A stretch of DNA of 64,000 nt from Pseudomonas sp. p1(2021b) (lineage in GTDB: Bacteria; Pseudomonadota; Gammaproteobacteria; Pseudomonadales; Pseudomonadaceae): the NCBI RefSeq assembly GCF_020151015.1, contig NZ_CP083746.1, positions 941,001 to 1,005,000 of the forward strand, read 5' to 3'. The notes beneath the pieces were generated by a model. That model was not told the DNA's origin. It worked only from the letters and a program-made list of their open reading frames with translations, and ran no database searches. Shown here piece after piece: positions 8,511 through 17,056 of the stretch. The stretch's first letter is position 1; the number at the start of each line of letters is the position of its first letter. The translations under genes and the position numbers were made by a program.

Positions 8511-10034
8511 TTACTTCACTTCGACCGCCAGGCTCTGGGCGATCTTGCTCTGCCACAGGGCAGGGCCGGTGATGTGCACCGACTCGCCGTTGCTGTCCAC
8601 CGCGACGGTGACCGGCATGTCCTTGACCTCGAACTCGTAGATCGCTTCCATGCCCAGTTCGGCGAAGGCCAGGACCTGGGATTTGCGGATCGCCTGGGCC
8701 ACCAGGTAGGCGGCGCCGCCGACGGCCATCAGGTACACGGCCTTGTTGTCCTTGATCGCCTCGATGGCGGTCGGGCCACGCTCGGACTTGCCGATCATGC
8801 CCAGCAGGCCGGTCTGCTCGAGGATCTGGCGGGTGAACTTGTCCATGCGGGTGGCGGTGGTCGGGCCGGCAGGGCCTACCACTTCGTCACCGACCGGGTC
8901 GACCGGGCCGACGTAGTAGATGAAGCGGCCCTTGAGGTCGACCGGCAGCTCTTCGCCACGGTTGAGCATCTCGACCATGCGCTTGTGCGCGGCATCGCGA
9001 CCGGTGAGCATCTTGCCGTTGAGCAGCAGGGTCTCGCCCGGCTTCCAGCTGGCCACTTCTTCCGGGGTGATTGCGTCGAGGTTGACGCGACGGGCGCTCG
9101 GGCCGGCTTCCCAGACGATTTCCGGGTAGGCATCCAGCGACGGCGCTTCCAGCTCGGCAGGGCCGGAGCCGTCCAACACGAAGTGGGCGTGGCGGGTGGC
9201 GGCGCAGTTGGGGATCATGCAGACCGGCAGCGACGCGGCGTGGGTCGGGTAGTCCATGATCTTGACGTCGAGCACGGTGGTCAGGCCGCCCAGGCCCTGG
9301 GCGCCGATGCCCAGCTGGTTGACCTTCTCGAACAGCTCCAGGCGCAGCTCCTCGATGCGGTTCTGCGGGCCGCGCGCCTTGAGCTCATGGATGTCGATGG
9401 ACTCCATCAACACTTCCTTGGCCATCACGGCCGCCTTTTCGGCGGTGCCGCCGATACCGATGCCCAGCATGCCCGGTGGGCACCAGCCAGCGCCCATGGT
9501 CGGCACGGTCTTCAGGACCCAGTCGACGATCGAGTCGGATGGGTTGAGCATGGCCATCTTCGACTTGTTCTCCGAACCGCCGCCCTTGGCCGCGACGTCG
9601 ACTTCGACCTTGTCGCCGGGGACGATGGAGTAGTGGATGACCGCCGGGGTGTTGTCCTTGGTGTTCTTGCGGGCACCGGCGGGGTCCGCCAGGATCGAGG
9701 CGCGCAGGACGTTTTCAGGCAGGTTGTAGGCGCGACGCACACCTTCGTTGATCATGTCGTCGACGCTCATGGTGGCGCCATCCCAGCGCACGTCCATGCC
9801 CACGCGCACGAACACGGTGACGATGCCGGTGTCCTGGCAGATCGGGCGGTGGCCGGTGGCGCACATGCGCGAGTTGATCAGGATCTGGGCGATGGAGTCG
9901 CGTGCGGCGGGCGACTCTTCACGCAGGTAGGCCTCGTGCATCGCCTGGATGAAATCGACGGGGTGGTAGTACGAGATGAATTGCAGGGCGTCGGCAACGC
10001 TCTGAATCAGGTCGTCTTGCTTGATCACGGTCAT
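8511..10034 (-). CDS. fumA: Fumarate hydratase, class I (iron-sulfur)
   Basis: This 507-aa enzyme interconverts fumarate and L-malate in the TCA cycle. It has the class I architecture: an N-terminal fumerase domain with the ICQDTGIVTVF cluster-ligand cysteine (about residue 104), GAGWCPPGMLG and VCMIPNCAATRH, and a C-terminal domain with GPTTATRMDKF. The class I enzyme needs a labile [4Fe-4S] cluster. The start ATG at 10034 gives the usual MTVIKQDDLI N-terminus; upstream in-frame codons are ignored. Confidence 0.93.
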   Translation of the reverse strand: MTVIKQDDLIQSVADALQFISYYHPVDFIQAMHEAYLREESPAARDSIAQILINSRMCATGHRPICQDTGIVTVFVRVGMDVRWDGATMSVDDMINEGVRRAYNLPENVLRASILADPAGARKNTKDNTPAVIHYSIVPGDKVEVDVAAKGGGSENKSKMAMLNPSDSIVDWVLKTVPTMGAGWCPPGMLGIGIGGTAEKAAVMAKEVLMESIDIHELKARGPQNRIEELRLELFEKVNQLGIGAQGLGGLTTVLDVKIMDYPTHAASLPVCMIPNCAATRHAHFVLDGSGPAELEAPSLDAYPEIVWEAGPSARRVNLDAITPEEVASWKPGETLLLNGKMLTGRDAAHKRMVEMLNRGEELPVDLKGRFIYYVGPVDPVGDEVVGPAGPTTATRMDKFTRQILEQTGLLGMIGKSERGPTAIEAIKDNKAVYLMAVGGAAYLVAQAIRKSQVLAFAELGMEAIYEFEVKDMPVTVAVDSNGESVHITGPALWQSKIAQSLAVEVK

Positions 10035-10310
10035 GCAGCGCGCTCCTCTTAAAGACGGGAACATTTCGTAAAGGCACTTCCGACACAGCCGACCAGCGCG
10101 TCGAAACACCTTGCAAGGCGCGCCGGCAGGCAGTGGCCGACGCAAAAGGGCGCGGCAGTATAGCGCGCATCCGTGCCCGGCACACCTGTGGCCGGTCTGG
10201 ACCATGGTCGGCAGGGCACGGGCATCCTTTTTGCTGCGAACGTGCGATCCTGTGGCATGGGGGCCGCTACGCGCCCCAGGCGATATTTGAACGGAACGAG
10301 ATTCTTGACC

Positions 10311-11231
10311 ATGCCCGAACTCTGCGTGGGCGAGCGCCGCTGGACGGTTCCCGCCGGCAGCAACCTGCTCGATGCCCTGAACGAGGCCGGCCTCGACGTG
10401 CCCTACAGTTGCCGTGCCGGCAGTTGCCATGCTTGCCTGGTGCATTGCCTGGACGGGCAGCCCGAAGATGCCATGCCCGAGGCGTTGGGTATGGAGAAGC
10501 GCGAGCAGGGCTGGCGGCTGGCTTGCCAGTGCCGGGTGAGTGGCGATCTGCAGGTGGCGGTGTTCGACCCGTTGCGCGATGGTTTGCCAGCCCAGGTGTG
10601 CGCGCTGGACTGGTTCGGCGATGTGCTGCGCTTGCGCCTGCGCCCCGAGCGGCCGTTGCGCTACCAGGCAGGGCAGCACCTGGTGCTGTGGCTTGGAACG
10701 GTGGCCCGGCCCTATTCCTTGGCGAGCTTGCCGGGAGAAGATGATTTTCTCGAATTTCATATCGATTGCCGGCACCCGGGGGCTTTTTGTGACCAGGCCC
10801 GTCTGCTGCAGGTCGGCGACGTGTTGAGCCTGGGTGAGCTCAGGGGTGGGGCGTTGCACTATGACCCGGGCTGGCAGGAGCGGCCGCTCTGGCTGCTGGC
10901 GGCAGGTACGGGGCTGGCGCCGTTATGGGGCATTTTGCGAGAGGCGTTACGGCAGGGGCACCAGGGGGAGATCAGGGTGGTGCATGTGGCGAGCGATAGG
11001 CTTGGCCACTATCTGGCTGAGCCGCTAATGCAACTGGAAGACGTGAATGTCGAGCTGGTGCTGGCGGAGCAGTTGGATGAAGCGCTGGCGGGATTGCGGC
11101 CGTCCTCGCGGCAAACGGTGGCGTTGGTGTGCGGAGCGCCGAGGAGTGTCGAGCGCTTTGCCCGGCGGCTGTTCATTGCCGGGGTGCCGAGGAACCAGAT
11201 GTTCTCTGATGTGTTTGTCGAGCATGCCTGA
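10311..11231 (+). CDS. 2Fe-2S ferredoxin-NAD(P)H reductase fusion protein
   Basis: This 306-aa electron-transfer protein has an N-terminal plant-type ferredoxin domain with C34, C39 and C42 in SCRAGSCHACL and the fourth ligand in LACQC near residue 74. A ferredoxin-reductase FAD domain with RPYSLAS (about residue 140) and an NAD(P) part with AAGTGLAPLWG follow. It likely passes electrons from NAD(P)H to an oxygenase or similar partner, but no partner gene is next to it. I chose the ATG at 10311 because the ferredoxin strand begins there. Confidence 0.85.
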   Translation: MPELCVGERRWTVPAGSNLLDALNEAGLDVPYSCRAGSCHACLVHCLDGQPEDAMPEALGMEKREQGWRLACQCRVSGDLQVAVFDPLRDGLPAQVCALDWFGDVLRLRLRPERPLRYQAGQHLVLWLGTVARPYSLASLPGEDDFLEFHIDCRHPGAFCDQARLLQVGDVLSLGELRGGALHYDPGWQERPLWLLAAGTGLAPLWGILREALRQGHQGEIRVVHVASDRLGHYLAEPLMQLEDVNVELVLAEQLDEALAGLRPSSRQTVALVCGAPRSVERFARRLFIAGVPRNQMFSDVFVEHA

Positions 11232-11236
11232 GTGAC

Positions 11237-11247
11237 GGGGGGGGGGG
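11237..11247. repeat. 11-base G homopolymer after the ferredoxin-reductase stop
   Basis: A run of 11 consecutive G residues starts five bases after the stop codon. It lies outside any coding sequence, so slippage would not change a protein. It is also a typical sequencing or assembly risk site. Confidence 0.85.
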
Positions 11248-11254
11248 CTTCGCC

Positions 11255-11366
11255 CTCCTTTCGCGGCACAAGGCCGCTCCTACAGGGGTAGCGCAAGACC
11301 CCGGCCTGCGCGATACCTGTCGGAGCGGCCTTGCGCCGCGAAAGGGCCGCAAAGCGGCCCTCGGGG
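11255..11366. repeat. BIME between ferredoxin-reductase gene and pyk
   Basis: An inverted REP pair lies here: TTTCGCGGCACAAGGCCGCT followed by CCTACAG around 11259-11285, and CGGAGCGGCCTTGCGCCGCG followed by AAAGGGCC around 11321-11348. A GGGCCGCAAAGCGGCCC hairpin ends it. It separates two convergent genes. Confidence 0.8.
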
Positions 11367-11369
11367 CTA

Positions 11370-12824
11370 TCAGCCAACCAGCGGGTCACCCACATGCAGG
11401 ATCTTCATGCCGTTGGTGCCACCGATGGTGTGGTAGCTGTCGCCCTTGGTCAGGATCACCCAATCGCCTTGTTCCACCAGGCCGCGCTTGAGCAGCTCGT
11501 CGACGGCTGCCTGGCTGACCTTGTCCGCCGGCAGCGAAGCCGGGTCGAAGGCGATGGGGTACACGCCACGGAACAGCGAGGCGCGCGCCTGAGTGGCGCG
11601 GTGCGGCGACATGGCGAAGATCGGCACGTGCGAGCGCAGGCGCGACATGATCAGCGGGGTGTAGCCACTCTCGGTAAGCGAGATGATCGCCTTGACCCCC
11701 GGGAAGTGGTTGGCCGTGTACATGGCCGCCAGGGCAATGCTTTCGTCGCAGCGTTCGAAAGTGGTGTGCAGGCGGTGGCTGGACTTCTGGCTGGTCGGAT
11801 GCTTCTCGGCACCCTGGCAGATGCGGGCCATGGCCTGGACTGCTTCGATCGGGTAGGCGCCGGCAGCGCTTTCGGCCGAGAGCATCACCGCGTCGGTGTT
11901 GTCCAGCACGGCGTTGGCCACGTCTGAAACCTCGGCGCGGGTCGGCATCGGGTTCTGGATCATCGACTCCATCATCTGGGTCGCGACGATCACCGCCTTG
12001 TTGTTGCGGCGGGCGTGCTGGATGATCTTCTTCTGGATGGCGATCAGCTCGGCGTCGCCGATTTCCACGCCCAGGTCACCGCGGGCGACCATCACTGCGT
12101 CGGAAGCGGCGATCAGGCCATCGAGGGTCTCATCGTCGGCCACGGCTTCGGCGCGCTCGATCTTGGACACGAGCCAGGCGGTGCCGCCGGCTTCGTCGCG
12201 CAGCTTGCGGGCGTATTCCATGTCCTTGGCATCGCGCGGGAAGGAGACAGCCAGGTAGTCCAGGTCCATTTCCGCAGCCAGCTTGATGTCGGCCTTGTCT
12301 TTTTCGGTCAGGGCCGGCGCGGTCAGGCCACCGCCCTTGCGGTTGATGCCCTTGTGGTCGGACAGTGGGCCGCCGACGATCACCACGCAGTGCAAGGCAT
12401 CGGCGGTGGCGGTCTCGACGCGCATGACCACGCGGCCGTCGTCGAGCAGCAGTTCGTCACCGACGCCGCAGTCCTTGACCAGGTCGGGATAATCGATACC
12501 GACGATGTCCTGGTTGCCTTCGGTCAGCGGGTGGACGGTGGAGAAGGTGAACTTGTCACCGATCTTCAGTTCGATGCGCTTGTTGGTGAACTTGGCGATG
12601 CGGATCTTCGGCCCCTGCAGGTCGCCCAGCAGCGCCACATGGCGGCCGTTCTTGGCGGCGATCTCGCGGATCAGGCGGGCGCGGGCCTTGTGCTCGTCCG
12701 GGGTGCCGTGGGAGAAGTTCAGGCGTGCCACGTCCAGGCCGGCGAGGATCAGCTGTTCGATCACTTGCGGCGAGTTGCTGGCGGGGCCAAGGGTGGCGAC
12801 GATTTTGGTACGGCGGATGGTCAT
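11370..12824 (-). CDS. pyk: Pyruvate kinase
   Basis: This 484-aa enzyme transfers phosphate from PEP to ADP in the last step of glycolysis. It starts RRTKIVATLGPASN, has the active-site helix LVSKIERAEAV with its catalytic lysine, MVARGDLGVEIG with metal-binding residues, and the C-terminal allosteric domain (ESGYTPLIMSRLRSHVP). Length and N-terminus match the bacterial type II enzyme. ATG 12824 gives the standard MTIRRTKIVA start. Confidence 0.93.
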   Translation of the reverse strand: MTIRRTKIVATLGPASNSPQVIEQLILAGLDVARLNFSHGTPDEHKARARLIREIAAKNGRHVALLGDLQGPKIRIAKFTNKRIELKIGDKFTFSTVHPLTEGNQDIVGIDYPDLVKDCGVGDELLLDDGRVVMRVETATADALHCVVIVGGPLSDHKGINRKGGGLTAPALTEKDKADIKLAAEMDLDYLAVSFPRDAKDMEYARKLRDEAGGTAWLVSKIERAEAVADDETLDGLIAASDAVMVARGDLGVEIGDAELIAIQKKIIQHARRNNKAVIVATQMMESMIQNPMPTRAEVSDVANAVLDNTDAVMLSAESAAGAYPIEAVQAMARICQGAEKHPTSQKSSHRLHTTFERCDESIALAAMYTANHFPGVKAIISLTESGYTPLIMSRLRSHVPIFAMSPHRATQARASLFRGVYPIAFDPASLPADKVSQAAVDELLKRGLVEQGDWVILTKGDSYHTIGGTNGMKILHVGDPLVG

Positions 12825-13007
12825 GCACAGACTCCTATAGTGAAGCGCAGCGAAAGGCTACTCCTGAATATCGCTGTAGTCATTGTTCCGTTGCACTACC
12901 TCCGGGTTCGGCAGGGTGGCATTTGAACGGGCCGGGGTATGCTTGCATGCACGTGTGAAGATTTGCCGCGCCCGGCCGATACCCTGCTCATCAAAGGAGA
13001 TTCCCCC

Positions 13008-13394
13008 ATGCGTGCCCTGATCGTTTTGGCCGTGGCGGCCAGTGTCGTCGGTTGTACCCGCTGGTCCATGGACCATCACCTGAACAATGCCTACCGCGCC
13101 TACGACCGTGGCGATTGCCAGCGCGTGATGCTGGAGCTGTCCCAGGTCGACCGCACCAGCCGGGCCCGGCCGTTCATCCACCCCGAGGTCTCGATGCTGC
13201 GCGGCCAGTGCCTGGAACGCCAGAAGCTCTATGTGGATGCGGCGCAGACCTACCAGTACCTGATCCAGCGCTACCCGCACAACGAGTACGCCTATCGAGC
13301 CAAGGCGCGTTTGCAGACCCTCGAGCAACTGGGCCACTACCGCCCAGGCGAAGCAGCACTCGCGAGCCCGGCGGCAGCTACACCTTGGCGTTAA
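13008..13394 (+). CDS. Outer-membrane-type lipoprotein with TPR-like repeats
   Basis: The 128-aa product has a lipoprotein signal with a VVGC lipobox (cysteine at 17, followed by TRW). After it come helical segments such as NNAYRAYDRGDCQRVMLEL and AQTYQYLIQRYPHNEYA, the pattern of one or two tetratricopeptide units. The ATG at 13008 follows AAAGGAG by nine bases. It is probably an envelope scaffold-type lipoprotein; no specific partner is visible. Confidence 0.75.
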   Translation: MRALIVLAVAASVVGCTRWSMDHHLNNAYRAYDRGDCQRVMLELSQVDRTSRARPFIHPEVSMLRGQCLERQKLYVDAAQTYQYLIQRYPHNEYAYRAKARLQTLEQLGHYRPGEAALASPAAATPWR

Positions 13395-13404
13395 TACCAA
13401 GGTG
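13381..13404 (+). terminator. Rho-independent terminator-like hairpin after the lipoprotein gene
   Basis: CACCTTGG at 13381-13388 pairs with CCAAGGTG at 13397-13404, with an 8-base loop, followed by TTCTTG. The left arm overlaps the last codons and the stop of the lipoprotein gene. The T-run is short, so efficiency is uncertain. Confidence 0.6.
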
Positions 13405-13511
13405 TTCTTGCTATCGCCGAAACAGCCACCTGCGCTGAGCTAATCTGTTAAGGGTTGTAACGTTCATCGCCAGTACCTTGTCTTCCTGGCATCAGGTACG
13501 GACTGCGCCCC

Positions 13512-13871
13512 ATGTTTATCCAACGTCATATAGAGCGGCATCAACTGCCTTGCATGCTCAAGGTCTACAACCGCTATACCGACCAGCCGATCGGCTTCCT
13601 GGGCAACGCCTCGGAAGATGGCATGATGCTGATCAGCCAGTTGCCGGTGCTGGTGGGGCCGGACTTCGAGCTGCAGTTGCGCCTGCCGCTCGCGGGCGCA
13701 GCTAGCCAGTGCATCGACCTGACGGCCAGTTGCCTCTGGTGCCGTGAAGATCAGACGCCCGGCCACTACGATGCAGGGTTCATGTTGCTGCAGCCGCCGC
13801 GCGAGTACGAGGACTTCGTCCGGGTGCTACGCGACTACTTCAGTTTTCGCCCCCTGAACGCCTCCGCATAA
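13512..13871 (+). CDS. PilZ-domain protein
   Basis: The 119-aa protein has the PilZ pattern: an arginine-rich N-terminus (FIQRHIERHQL) and the LGNASEDGMML turn near residue 35-45, matching the (D/N)xSxxG part of the c-di-GMP site. PilZ proteins act as c-di-GMP receptors that adjust motility or matrix production. The N-terminal RxxxR is present as RHIER, but I cannot show it binds c-di-GMP. Confidence 0.75.
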   Translation: MFIQRHIERHQLPCMLKVYNRYTDQPIGFLGNASEDGMMLISQLPVLVGPDFELQLRLPLAGAASQCIDLTASCLWCREDQTPGHYDAGFMLLQPPREYEDFVRVLRDYFSFRPLNASA

Positions 13872-13959
13872 GGCGCAGGCAATGCGCTGCATCGAAATCG
13901 GTATTCGAATTGGCCGGCCAGGCCGCTAGACTCTGTCGACCTTGTTACAGGAAGACCCC

Positions 13960-15390
13960 GTGAGCTCCAGCATTTTCTGGCACGACTACGAAACCACCGG
14001 CATCAACCCCCGTTGCGACCGCCCGCTGCAGGTCGCCGGCGTGCGCACCGACCTCGAGCTCAACGAGATCGAAGCGCCCTTCAACCTGTATTGCCGGCCC
14101 AGTGACGATATCCTGCCGCACCCGGCGGCATGCCTGGTGACGGGCATCACGCCCGCGCAGCTGGCCGCCAACGGCCTGGGCGAAGCCGAATTCATGACCC
14201 GCGTGCATGAGCAACTGGCACGCCCCGGTACCTGCGGTGCCGGCTACAACACCTTGCGTTTCGACGACGAGGTCACCCGCTACAGCCTCTATCGTAATTT
14301 CTTCGACCCGTATGCACGCGAATGGCAGGGCGGCAACAGCCGCTGGGACTTGATCGATGTGGTGCGCACCGCCTATGCGTTGCGCCCGGAGGGCATCGTC
14401 TGGCCGCAACAGGACGGGCGCACCAGCCTGCGCCTGGAACTGCTCAGCAAGGCCAACGGTATCGACCATGGGCAGGCGCACGAGGCGCTTTCCGACGTGC
14501 GGGCAACCATCGCCCTGGCGCGCCTGATTCGTGAAAAACAACCCCGCTTATATGACTGGCTGTTCAACCTGCGTAGCAAACACAAGGTCATGGAACACAT
14601 TCGCCTCCTACAGCCCCTGGTGCATGTGTCGGGGCGTTTTTCGGCGGAGCGTAGTTACCTGGGGGTCGTATTGCCGTTGGCCTGGCATCCACGTAATCGC
14701 AATGCGTTGATTGTATGTGACCTGCACCTGGACAGCGCGCCGCTGTTGCAGGACAGTGCCGAAACATTACGAAAATGTTTGTATACCCGGCGTGACGAAT
14801 TGTCTGATGGACAATTACCTGTTCCTCTGAAGTTGGTGCAGATCAACCGTTGTCCGGTCCTCGCTCCGTTGTCGGTATTACGGCCTGCCGACCAGCAAAG
14901 GCTGGGGCTGGATATGGCCCTCCTGCAACAGCGCGGCGAACATTTGGCCAATCAGCAACACCTTTGGCAGGACAAGCTGGACGCTATTTACACAGGCGAT
15001 GAGTTTGCCCCCAGCGAAGATCCGGAGCAGCAACTGTATGACGGTTTCCTGGGCGATCGGGATCGTCGATTATGCGAACAGGTCCGTAGCCTTGACCCTC
15101 GTCAATTGGGGCAGGGGCATTGGATGTTCGACGACCCGCGAATGCCGGAATTGTTGTTCCGTTACCGTGCCAGGAACTTTACCGACACCTTGACTGTAGA
15201 AGAACAGCAACGTTGGCATCGGTTCTGCCAGCAGCGCTTGAGTGACCCGCGCTTGGGCGCGCCGAATACGTTGGGTGACTTCGAACAGGCGTGCCAGAGC
15301 GTCTGGAGTACGGCTGACGATGCAGGGCGACAAGTGCTGGACGCATGGCGAGCCTATGTCCAGCAATTGAAAGCGCAGTATCAGGTGTAG
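13960..15390 (+). CDS. sbcB: Exodeoxyribonuclease I
   Basis: This 476-aa 3'-5' single-strand DNA exonuclease starts at GTG 13960, which follows an ACAGGAAG Shine-Dalgarno. It carries the DEDDh catalytic residues: D9 and E11 in HDYETTG, D in RFDDEVTRY (about residue 105), and H and D in HEALSDVRAT (about 180-186). The C-terminal SH3-like and helical ExoI domains follow. Length matches E. coli ExoI (475 aa). It acts in recombination and mismatch repair. Confidence 0.92.
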   Translation: MSSSIFWHDYETTGINPRCDRPLQVAGVRTDLELNEIEAPFNLYCRPSDDILPHPAACLVTGITPAQLAANGLGEAEFMTRVHEQLARPGTCGAGYNTLRFDDEVTRYSLYRNFFDPYAREWQGGNSRWDLIDVVRTAYALRPEGIVWPQQDGRTSLRLELLSKANGIDHGQAHEALSDVRATIALARLIREKQPRLYDWLFNLRSKHKVMEHIRLLQPLVHVSGRFSAERSYLGVVLPLAWHPRNRNALIVCDLHLDSAPLLQDSAETLRKCLYTRRDELSDGQLPVPLKLVQINRCPVLAPLSVLRPADQQRLGLDMALLQQRGEHLANQQHLWQDKLDAIYTGDEFAPSEDPEQQLYDGFLGDRDRRLCEQVRSLDPRQLGQGHWMFDDPRMPELLFRYRARNFTDTLTVEEQQRWHRFCQQRLSDPRLGAPNTLGDFEQACQSVWSTADDAGRQVLDAWRAYVQQLKAQYQV

Positions 15391-15402
15391 CGTCGAGCCC
15401 AT

Positions 15403-15432
15403 AAAAAACGCCGGCAATAGGCCGGCGTTTTT
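15403..15432. terminator. Bidirectional terminator between sbcB and mvaT
   Basis: ACGCCGGC at 15408-15415 pairs with GCCGGCGT at 15421-15428 around an AATAG loop. An A-run precedes it and a T-run follows, so it can end transcription of both sbcB and the convergent mvaT gene. Confidence 0.85.
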
Positions 15433-15456
15433 CATGGGTATTGCACAGGCAACCAT

Positions 15457-15834
15457 TTAATCCAACAGGGTTGCCCAGCTTTCAACCACATCGCCGCCCC
15501 ACTTGGCTTTCCACTCTTTCAGGGTCTTGTGGTTGCCGCCTTTGGTTTCGATCACTTCACCGTTGTGCGGGTTCTTGTATTGCTTGACCTTACGGGCACG
15601 TTTGGTGCCGGTGGCCTTGACGGCACCGCGCGGTGCTTTGCTCAGCTTGGACTCTGGATCCAACAGGGCGATCACGTCGCGCAGGGACTTGGAGTATTCA
15701 CCCATCAGCGCGCGCAGTTTGCCTTCGAATTCCAGCTCTTTCTTCAGCTTGTCATCTTGAGACAGGTTGGCCAGGCGGGCCTGAAGTTCCTTGATGGCTT
15801 CTTCGGTGGCGCGGTATTCGTTGATCAGGGACAT
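15457..15834 (-). CDS. mvaT: MvaT-family H-NS-like xenogeneic silencer (TurA type)
   Basis: This 125-aa nucleoid protein has the MvaT layout: an N-terminal coiled coil for oligomerisation (INEYRATEEAIKELQARLAN), a linker rich in K and A, and the C-terminal AT-hook-like DNA-binding part (KQYKNPHNGEVIETKGGNH, then WKAKWGGD). It is closest in my reading to TurA of P. putida. It silences AT-rich DNA. The upstream region is AT-rich with a 9-bp inverted repeat at 15908-15940, which fits autoregulation. The start is ATG 15834. Confidence 0.9.
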   Translation of the reverse strand: MSLINEYRATEEAIKELQARLANLSQDDKLKKELEFEGKLRALMGEYSKSLRDVIALLDPESKLSKAPRGAVKATGTKRARKVKQYKNPHNGEVIETKGGNHKTLKEWKAKWGGDVVESWATLLD

Positions 15835-16139
15835 GGAGTGTTCCTTGAGTAGCATGTTCGAGGGATAACAGTTCGGGGCAATAATAGACAGGCCAAACTC
15901 GCAAGTAAACAATTAAAAAGACAATGAACTGTTAATTGTTGTGCGACAAAGCAGGCATTGGGTTAAGAAATTTTTACATATCGGCTGGCAAATTCATCCT
16001 TTCCTACAGATATTGCCCACGACAGCGTTTGCCGGGGGTACAGGCGACAGGGCATCCAAGGGGCGGGGCAATCGATACTGCGTTTTTTCCGGCGGGCCGC
16101 TAGAATGTGCGCCTTTGCGAAGTTTCCGGAGTCTCCTTC
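15835..16139. promoter_or_regulatory. AT-rich mvaT-purU divergent promoter region
   Basis: This 305-bp intergenic stretch has no gene. It contains the AT-rich block 15890-15945 with an inverted repeat (AACAATTAA at 15908-15916 and TTAATTGTT at 15932-15940), a plausible MvaT-binding and promoter zone. No other feature is visible. Confidence 0.5.
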
Positions 16140-16991
16140 ATGCGCACCTATCGACTGGTGATTGCCTGCCCCGACCGTGTCGGCATCGTGGCGAAAGTCA
16201 GTAATTTCCTGGCCTTGTACAACGGCTGGATCAACGAAGCCAGCCACCACTCCGATGAGCAGAGTGGTTGGTTCTTCATGCGCCATGAGATCCGCGCCGA
16301 ATCCCTGCCCTTTGGCATCGAGGCCTTCCGCGAGGCGTTCGCGCCGATCGCCGAAGAGTTCTCCATGACGTGGCGAATCACCGATTCGGCCCAGAAGAAG
16401 CGCGTTGTCCTGATGGCCAGCCGTGAGTCCCACTGCCTGGCCGACCTGCTGCATCGCTGGCACACCGATGAGCTCGATTGCGACATCCCATGCGTGATCT
16501 CCAACCACAATGACCTGCGCAGCATGGTCGAGTGGCACGGCATTCCATTCTTCCATGTCCCGGTGGACCCGAAAGACAAGCAACCGGCATTCGCCGAAGT
16601 GTCGCGTCTGGTCGAGGAGCACGGTGCCGACGTCGTGGTACTGGCCCGCTACATGCAAATCCTGCCTCCGCAGCTGTGCCAGGAATACGCTGAAAAGGTG
16701 ATCAACATCCACCACAGCTTCCTGCCGTCCTTCGTCGGTGCCAAGCCTTACCACCAGGCGGCCCTGCGTGGCGTGAAGCTGATCGGCGCCACCTGCCACT
16801 ACGTCACCGAGGAGCTGGACGCAGGCCCCATCATCGAGCAGGACGTGGTGCGTGTGAGCCATGCCGACAGCATCGAGGACATGGTGCGGTTCGGCCGTGA
16901 CGTGGAAAAGATGGTGCTGGCCCGCGGCCTGCGCTATCACCTGGAAGACCGCGTGCTGGTGCATGGCAACAAGACCGTAGTGTTCGACTGA
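16140..16991 (+). CDS. purU: Formyltetrahydrofolate deformylase
   Basis: The 283-aa enzyme hydrolyses 10-formyl-THF to formate and THF, supplying formate for purine synthesis and balancing one-carbon folates. It has an N-terminal ACT domain (YRLVIACPDRVGIVAKVSNF, residues 3-80) and a formyltransferase-like domain with HHSFLPSFVGAKPYHQA (about residues 200-216) and ELDAGPIIEQ. The ATG at 16140 is chosen because the ACT strand begins right after it. Confidence 0.92.
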   Translation: MRTYRLVIACPDRVGIVAKVSNFLALYNGWINEASHHSDEQSGWFFMRHEIRAESLPFGIEAFREAFAPIAEEFSMTWRITDSAQKKRVVLMASRESHCLADLLHRWHTDELDCDIPCVISNHNDLRSMVEWHGIPFFHVPVDPKDKQPAFAEVSRLVEEHGADVVVLARYMQILPPQLCQEYAEKVINIHHSFLPSFVGAKPYHQAALRGVKLIGATCHYVTEELDAGPIIEQDVVRVSHADSIEDMVRFGRDVEKMVLARGLRYHLEDRVLVHGNKTVVFD

Positions 16992-17056
16992 TCGCCATCG
17001 CTGCGGCTCGGGTCGCGAAATCTTGTCGGTGCGGGCTGCAAAGCGGCCCATGGCGC

